Source: an uncultured Clostridia bacterium
GTDB lineage: Bacteria; Bacillota; Clostridia; Christensenellales; Pumilibacteraceae
Reading direction: 5' to 3'
Length of the DNA: 11,881 bases
Assembly: GCA_947385185.1 (NCBI GenBank)
Contig: CANDJX010000041.1
Span: forward strand, 1-11,881
A model generated the notes under the pieces. It searched no databases, was not told where the DNA came from, and saw only the letters and a list, made by a program, of their open reading frames with translations. The translations under genes were made by a program, and so were the position numbers. This document shows, one piece after another, positions 7,508 through 11,881 of this stretch; positions within the stretch are counted from its first letter, which is position 1; every line of letters begins with the position of its first letter.

Positions 7508-9159
7508 GATTTTCTGCCTCTTTTTATCGGTTTGCCGCCGAGCAATTTACCGAATTCGATCGTATTTTCTTCGGTGGCTTTGGAGAATAACAACGACGCT
7601 TCGCGCGGATTTTTTACGCCCGGCGCGCCTGCAACGTACAGGATCGCCGCAGCCGCGCTCTGAATGCTCGACTCGCTCGAAAGGTCGCAATCCGAAAGCC
7701 GGGCGAAATGCTCGCGCATGACCTCCGTAATCTGCTCCTCTTTCCCCGCTTCGAACAGTCTCGACGTGACGTATGCAAGCAGATACGCCCGCGCGGCTTC
7801 GTAAGAACAGCCGTCTTTTTCGAGCCGGTCGAGATCGATCGGCATATGCAGTTCTTTTATCCCGAATGCAAACACCTCGATGGGCTCGTCTGGATACGTC
7901 ATCAACATTTCGACGGCGACTTCCCGCACGAAATCGGTGTGATGTTCGGGCGTCAGAAGCTCGCGTTTCAAAAGCTCGGGACAAAGCCCCAACGCCGCAA
8001 GCGCGCAACAGGCATAGACCGCGAACGAACCGTTGCCGTATTTGACGAGGCTACGGAGCTTCGCTTCGGTTTCGGCGTCGATTACGGTCGGCGTTTCGGG
8101 CGATTCGACGACTTCGGCAAGCACGCCGCGCAGCAACTTTTCTTCTTCCGCGGGAAGCGGCGAGTCGAAATCCGCGCTGCAGTTCTTCTTTCCGTGCACC
8201 CGCGCGAGCCAATATTTCGCTATATAATTATCCGGGTCGATAACAAGCACTCTGCCGAACAATTCCGCCGCACGTTCGTATTCGTTTATATTCATTTCCG
8301 CGATCGCCGCGCATATGAGCAGGCTTTTTTCGTGGATTATGGTAATCAGTTCCTCGAGATAATCCGCCGCGAGCATACTGTCGCCGACGCACATGGAAGC
8401 AATGGCGCACTTATACAGGTCGTATGGCTCGTCCGGCATTTCCGCCGCCGCCAATTCGTCGACAGCCTGCTGGACTTCATTATTGCGCCCGAGCACGGTA
8501 AGCGCGATTATGCGCGTCGCAAGAAGTTGCGGAACAAGTCGTTCGCTTTCCGAAAGGCGGTTATACATATTCATATAAGTCTGCGCCGCCTGCACGCTCA
8601 TGCGCTCGGGAGTGGCGATACTCGCCGTTCCGAACAGCCGCGATCCGTATCCGCTCTTTCTGTTCGTAAGAAGCATATCCGTAACGTACATTTTATCGTT
8701 CATTATGTCGCCGCGATTGGACATATATATGGTTGCCGCCATTTCCACGTCGGCGGCGTTATCCGGATACAGCTGTAAAAGTTTTCCGTTGATTTCGCTC
8801 GCCTCGGCGTCGGTGTGCGGCTGAAAGAACGATTCGGGAAACACGCCGAGCATCTTCCCTTCGTAAATAAACGTCTGCGCCGAAGCGTAGCGCGTCATCG
8901 CGCAAAGCGTTTTCACGATACCCGCAAAAACTTCGCCGCTCTTGTCACCGCCCAGATACAGATCCATATATTCGTCGAGCGCGTCGGACAGATTGCCCGT
9001 TTCGTAAAGCGCGAGAGCCATGCGGAGCTTGCCGTCGCGAGTTCCGTACTCCGCCGCTTTACGCGCGTAAAGGAGCGACCGAAAACCGTCGCCCCTCGCG
9101 CTGCTTTCCTCGGATCCGGAAAGATAGTATTCTTCAGACTGTTTGAACCCGATTATCAT
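7504..9159 (-). CDS. TPR-repeat protein of unknown function
   Basis: 551 residues, soluble. Residues about 28-62 (LLYARKAAEYG...ALYETGNLSDALDEY) and 246-320 (KCAIASMCVGD..., EYERAAELFGRVLVIDPDN, YWLARVHG) are canonical tetratricopeptide repeats with the LA-Y and A-P pattern. Degenerate helical repeats fill most of the remainder. The C-terminus is basic (KPIKRGRKS). TPR arrays bind partner proteins, and no enzymatic motif is seen. The start ATG 9159 overlaps the stop of the membrane-protein gene by 4 nt (ATGA), and the 3' end overlaps the HEAT-like gene in the same way. Two overlapping helical-repeat proteins next to a membrane protein suggest a complex, which is inference. Confidence 0.85.
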   Translation of the reverse strand: MIIGFKQSEEYYLSGSEESSARGDGFRSLLYARKAAEYGTRDGKLRMALALYETGNLSDALDEYMDLYLGGDKSGEVFAGIVKTLCAMTRYASAQTFIYEGKMLGVFPESFFQPHTDAEASEINGKLLQLYPDNAADVEMAATIYMSNRGDIMNDKMYVTDMLLTNRKSGYGSRLFGTASIATPERMSVQAAQTYMNMYNRLSESERLVPQLLATRIIALTVLGRNNEVQQAVDELAAAEMPDEPYDLYKCAIASMCVGDSMLAADYLEELITIIHEKSLLICAAIAEMNINEYERAAELFGRVLVIDPDNYIAKYWLARVHGKKNCSADFDSPLPAEEEKLLRGVLAEVVESPETPTVIDAETEAKLRSLVKYGNGSFAVYACCALAALGLCPELLKRELLTPEHHTDFVREVAVEMLMTYPDEPIEVFAFGIKELHMPIDLDRLEKDGCSYEAARAYLLAYVTSRLFEAGKEEQITEVMREHFARLSDCDLSSESSIQSAAAAILYVAGAPGVKNPREASLLFSKATEENTIEFGKLLGGKPIKRGRKS

Positions 9160-10388
9160 TCGTCGTCTTCGTATACCGACATATCTTCGGTCGGGACATT
9201 CTCCTTTGTTTTTTCTTCTTCGATAAGCCTGCGCTTATCTTCCGCCATCTGCTTAAGCTCGGCTTCCGAATATCCGCCCGCTTCTTTTTTCGTACGTTCG
9301 GGTTTTTTTTCGGATTCGGGCTGCTTTTTCTTCTTTTTGGGATTGACGTATTTCGCCGTCGAAGCCGGCTTGCTCTTTGTCTGACGCTCGCCCGCCGCTT
9401 TCGCCGCACGGATCGCCGCATACGATTGCTCGGCGCGCGCTTTGCTTTCGCGTTCCGCCATACCGTCGTTGATCTTCTTTGCGAACGACGACTGATCGAA
9501 CGCAACGAATATTCCGCAGACCGCGTAAAAACCGATGAAGAACAGAACGAACCAGATTATAGTGCCGAAAGTGGAACTGCCGAAAAGCAATATAAATAAG
9601 AACGCCAGCCCGATTATGAGCGACGCAAACACCGCGCAAAGCAAATTCGCAGGCATTCTGACGAACGTAAGCACGAGCGCGTCTTTGAGCGTCGCGCCGA
9701 AAGGATTCGTATAATTCGCGGCTATGGTTACGAGATAAAACGCGTAAATGCTCGCAAGCACAATGAGCGCGATCGAAAAAATCATAGTGACTATTTTGCC
9801 GCCGACGCCGAGCGCGTACGCGTCGAATACATAGGCGCAGAATATCATAAGGAAAATACTTGCGCCGACGAGAGCGCCGCCGACGAGAGCGCGCGACCAG
9901 GTGTATTTCACGCCCGTGAAGAACGCGCGGATCACTTTTATACTACGGCTTTCCGTACCGCCGAACATAGAAAGACGCGCGACGTATACAAGTCCGCCGA
10001 GACCTATCGCGCCGACGGCTATGCACGGAACGAGCACCGAAAACTCGATAAGCGCGTACTCGTAATACCGCATAGCGCCGAGTACGTTCGCCGTGTTCAG
10101 TCCCTCTGTAAGCGCGCCGGGTCCGGCGTAACCGAGCCCGTCGAATATTCCGTAAGGGAACGACGAGCCCACGCGGGAAAGAAACAGCGACGTGAATACC
10201 ACTACCCACGCGATCGCGGGCGAACAAAACAATATGCAAAACAAACTCGCGATAAGCACTTTCGACATACCGCAGGAAAACGTCGCTTTGAACGCCGTCC
10301 ATTTACCGGGTAATTCTTCCGTGGTAAATTCGTCTCTCCGTCCCGTTTTCGCGCCGACGACCGCCGATTTCATTATTTCTTCTGCCAT
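9156..10388 (-). CDS. Six-helix membrane protein with long charged cytosolic tail
   Basis: 410 residues. Six hydrophobic segments lie at about residues 43-70, 115-138, 168-190, 197-222, 247-270 and 275-297. They are preceded by a 40-residue N-terminal segment and followed by about 110 very charged residues with a lysine run (KKKKKQ, 351-356), a glutamate/lysine-rich helix and an acidic end (YEDDE). Positively charged loops after the last helix predict that both ends face the cytosol. The general pattern recalls YesL/DUF624-type six-helix proteins, but I see no specific signature. ATG 10388 is preferred over the ATG five codons on because AGGAG lies 9 nt upstream, inside the end of the amidohydrolase gene, whose stop is 4 nt away. 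It overlaps the TPR gene by 4 nt. The function is unknown; the tail could recruit the TPR or HEAT-like protein. Confidence 0.85.
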   Translation of the reverse strand: MAEEIMKSAVVGAKTGRRDEFTTEELPGKWTAFKATFSCGMSKVLIASLFCILFCSPAIAWVVVFTSLFLSRVGSSFPYGIFDGLGYAGPGALTEGLNTANVLGAMRYYEYALIEFSVLVPCIAVGAIGLGGLVYVARLSMFGGTESRSIKVIRAFFTGVKYTWSRALVGGALVGASIFLMIFCAYVFDAYALGVGGKIVTMIFSIALIVLASIYAFYLVTIAANYTNPFGATLKDALVLTFVRMPANLLCAVFASLIIGLAFLFILLFGSSTFGTIIWFVLFFIGFYAVCGIFVAFDQSSFAKKINDGMAERESKARAEQSYAAIRAAKAAGERQTKSKPASTAKYVNPKKKKKQPESEKKPERTKKEAGGYSEAELKQMAEDKRRLIEEEKTKENVPTEDMSVYEDDE

Positions 10389-10392
10389 TTTT

Positions 10393-11490
10393 TCAAGCTC
10401 CTGTATCTGCCAATTTTATGAATAATTCCGCGCCGGTTCGCATCACGGTTTCGTCGAAGTCGAACGCGTCGCTGTGAAGCGCGGAAGTATGATCCTCGTC
10501 TTTGACTCCGAGCCATGCCATGCACCCGGGAACGCGCTCGAGATAGAACGCGAAGTCCTCCGCCGTATAGCGTCCGTCCATGTCGGTAAGCCGCGTCAGT
10601 TTCCCGAGTCTGTCGACGCACGCGGGATCGTTTACGAGCGGCGGATATATCGCCTTTATTTCGAGACTGCCCTTCGTACCGCGAACTTCGTCTATGCCCG
10701 CGACAAGCTCCCGAACGCGGGAAAGTATAAGTTCCCTATCCGCTTTATCGAAAAATCTGAACGAACATTTAAGTTCGGCTTCGCCCGCGACGACGTTACG
10801 CGCCGTGCCGGCTTTCAGCGCGCCGCAATGCAAAAGCGTGCCGCTTTTTCCGCCGCGGCAGGAATCGAGCCGCGCGCAAAAGTCTACCGCCGCCGCAAGC
10901 GCGTCTTTGCCGTTTTCACGACAGGCGCAGTGCGAACTTTTGCCGACGAACTTTACGTCGAACTCCGCAACGCCCGCAAACAGCGTGGAGCGGTTCGTCC
11001 CGACGCTTCCTTTTTCGAGCTCGGGACACAGGTGAAAGGCGTAAATCGCGTCCACGCCGTCGAGCGCGCCGTGTTCGATCATGGTCGCGGCGCCGCCCTC
11101 GCCCTCCTCTCCGTACTGAAAAATCAGTCGGACGTTGTTTTTCGGCGCAAAAGTCGAAAGATATTTCGCCGCGCCGAGAAGCATGGCGGTATGACCGTCG
11201 TGTCCGCAGGCGTGCATATTGCCGCTTTCCGACGCAAACGGCAATCCCGTCCGTTCCGCAATCGGCAGCGCGTCGAAGTCGGCGCGTAACGCGACCGTTT
11301 TTGTCCCCGTTCCCTTAACGTCCGCAATCAGCCCGGTATGCGCCTTCCTCGGAGTAAGCCCGAATCGGATAAGCTCGCGTTCGATGAACGCGCTCGTGCG
11401 GTACTCCTCTCCGGACAGCTCCGGATCGGAATGAATATGCCGACGCACGCCGATCATATAATCCGTCAGAGATTCTGTTTTATCTTTCAT
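10393..11490 (-). CDS. M20D-family amidohydrolase (metallo-deacylase/aminoacylase)
   Basis: A 365-residue di-metal hydrolase of the hippurate hydrolase / IAA-amino-acid hydrolase / N-acetyl-diaminopimelate deacetylase family, which releases an acyl group from an N-acylated amino acid. Visible landmarks are RRHIHSDPELSGEE (16-29), ALRADFDALPI (67-77), the metal motif HACGHDGH with C95 and H97, catalytic-type EE at 128-129 (family form QPAEE, here QYGEE), H153, the dimer-domain H187 (KSSHCA) and the last metal ligand H339 (ALHSDAF). All expected ligands are present, so it should be active. The exact substrate cannot be read from the sequence. ATG 11490 is used; a GTG two codons earlier (11496) is possible. 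There is no clear ribosome binding site, and the start lies only about 7 nt after the predicted transcription start. It is the first gene of the operon. Confidence 0.9.
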   Translation of the reverse strand: MKDKTESLTDYMIGVRRHIHSDPELSGEEYRTSAFIERELIRFGLTPRKAHTGLIADVKGTGTKTVALRADFDALPIAERTGLPFASESGNMHACGHDGHTAMLLGAAKYLSTFAPKNNVRLIFQYGEEGEGGAATMIEHGALDGVDAIYAFHLCPELEKGSVGTNRSTLFAGVAEFDVKFVGKSSHCACRENGKDALAAAVDFCARLDSCRGGKSGTLLHCGALKAGTARNVVAGEAELKCSFRFFDKADRELILSRVRELVAGIDEVRGTKGSLEIKAIYPPLVNDPACVDRLGKLTRLTDMDGRYTAEDFAFYLERVPGCMAWLGVKDEDHTSALHSDAFDFDETVMRTGAELFIKLADTGA

Positions 11491-11503
11491 GACCACTTAT
11501 GAA

Positions 11504-11533
11504 AGTATACTACACGAAGCGGTGAAAAAGCAA
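11504..11533 (-). promoter_or_regulatory. Promoter of the six-gene operon
   Basis: On the minus strand TTGCTT (11533-11528), an 18-nt spacer and TATACT (11509-11504) make a plausible sigma-A promoter, with a predicted start near 11497. The -10 box is close to consensus and the -35 is weaker. It would yield an essentially leaderless mRNA for the amidohydrolase gene. Confidence 0.6.
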
Positions 11534-11552
11534 ACGATTTTCGGCGATTGCG

Positions 11553-11572
11553 ACATTAAAAATATTTAATGT
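11553..11572. repeat. AT-rich perfect palindrome between divergent promoters
   Basis: ACATTAAA and TTTAATGT form perfect 8-bp arms around AATA. The site lies upstream of both the leftward operon promoter (about 20 bp from its -35) and the rightward promoter at 11626. It could be an operator for a dimeric repressor or simply an AT-rich hairpin. Confidence 0.45.
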
Positions 11573-11625
11573 TATTTTACATAAAAATTTTAAGGAATTA
11601 TGACGTGCGAAAGCCGCGGAAACGG

Positions 11626-11654
11626 TTGCAAAATGAGCGGCGGCGCGTTATAAT
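11626..11654 (+). promoter_or_regulatory. Promoter of the mgtE-like gene
   Basis: TTGCAA (11626-11631), a 17-nt spacer and a perfect TATAAT (11649-11654). The expected start is near 11661, leaving a leader of about 20 nt with a full AGGAGG site (11671-11676) before the ATG. The leader is too short for a magnesium riboswitch. Confidence 0.8.
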
Positions 11655-11681
11655 AGAACAACGGGAAAAAAGGAGGTAGCC

Positions 11682-11881
11682 ATGACGGAAGAAAACTACA
11701 AACCGGATGCTACCGCTTGCGAAAAAATCGCGGCAGACATAACCGCATACATAAAGGAAAACGAAACGGAAAAAGTCGCCGGGATTTTTTCCGAGCTTTC
11801 CATTGCGGAAATAAACGAAGTCCTTAAACACATCCCGACGGAACTTCGCGCCGACGCGCTCCTGACCCTCGGCAAAGACAA
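11682..11881 (+). CDS. mgtE: Probable MgtE-type magnesium transporter, N-terminal fragment
   Basis: 66 codons plus two bases are visible before the window ends. The ATG has AGGAGG five bases upstream. The sequence is an acidic helical start (MTEENYKPDATACEKI) followed by KVAGIFSELSIAEINEVLKH (31-50) and a PTELRADALL segment (52-61). This matches the repeated helical pattern of the MgtE N-terminal cytosolic domain (family form: L-(S/P)-x-x-(E/D)-(I/L)-A-x-(L/V)-L-x-x-L-P-x-E-x-R). In MgtE this domain, followed by CBS domains and a five-helix pore, closes the channel when cytosolic magnesium is high. The CBS and membrane parts lie outside the window, so a related helical-domain protein is possible. 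Confidence 0.65.
   Translation, partial: MTEENYKPDATACEKIAADITAYIKENETEKVAGIFSELSIAEINEVLKHIPTELRADALLTLGKD

Noticed and set aside
7708..8778. 356-codon plus-strand reading frame opposite the TPR gene
   Set aside because: Its composition is arginine/phenylalanine/valine-rich antisense shadow. It shows no domain or ribosome binding site, while the minus-strand frame has clear TPR motifs and overlapping start/stop junctions.
10474..11289. 271-codon plus-strand reading frame opposite the amidohydrolase
   Set aside because: The minus strand carries every M20D metal ligand in order. The plus frame is a low-complexity shadow.
11655..11681. Magnesium riboswitch (M-box) in front of the mgtE-like gene
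   Set aside because: The perfect TATAAT box leaves a leader of only about 20 nt, too short for any riboswitch.

Overview
The window looks like a chromosomal segment of an anaerobic, Gram-positive-type bacterium of the Clostridia. An uncultured gut lineage such as Christensenellales is my best guess. That rests on style only: about 50-55% GC coding with many GCG, CGC and ACG codons, strong AGGAGG-type ribosome binding sites, sigma-A-like promoters, a very large secreted protein built of Ig-like (MBG-type) modules behind a DUF6273-like domain, and a compact housekeeping operon with 4-nt gene overlaps. No rRNA, tRNA, CRISPR array or transposase gene is visible.

Layout, left to right. (1) Positions 1-3860, minus strand: the first 1,286 codons of a giant secreted or surface protein whose 3' end lies outside the window. 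Its N-terminal half is clearly AT-richer than its C-terminal half. (2) Positions 3861-4149: an AT-rich intergenic region with two 30-bp imperfect palindromes (3950-3979 and 4088-4117) that are inverted repeats of each other. They bracket a 108-bp segment carrying a good promoter that currently points away from the surface-protein gene. This is the architecture expected of an invertible promoter (phase-variation switch), and it is the best candidate for something new here. (3) Positions 4150-4190: an intrinsic terminator read on the minus strand. (4) Positions 4223-4455: a cluster of REP-like palindromic repeats of the widespread CGTCATTGCGAGG...GAAGCAATCCAG type. (5) Positions 4458-11490, minus strand: a tightly packed six-gene operon. 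In transcription order it encodes an M20D amidohydrolase, a six-helix membrane protein with a basic tail, a TPR protein, a HEAT-like protein, an HD-domain phosphohydrolase and glutamyl-tRNA synthetase. (6) Positions 11497-11681: a divergent promoter region. (7) Positions 11682-11881, plus strand: the start of a probable MgtE-type magnesium transporter.

How they fit together. The six operon genes either overlap by 4 nt or are 2-9 nt apart, and several ribosome binding sites lie inside the end of the upstream gene, so they are probably translationally coupled. They share one visible promoter (11504-11533) and one visible terminator (4150-4190). The middle of the operon (membrane protein, TPR, HEAT-like, HD) has the makings of a membrane-anchored module, but its function is unknown. 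The REP-like repeats fall in the 3' untranslated region of gltX. The surface-protein gene is a separate unit whose expression may depend on the orientation of the upstream promoter segment.
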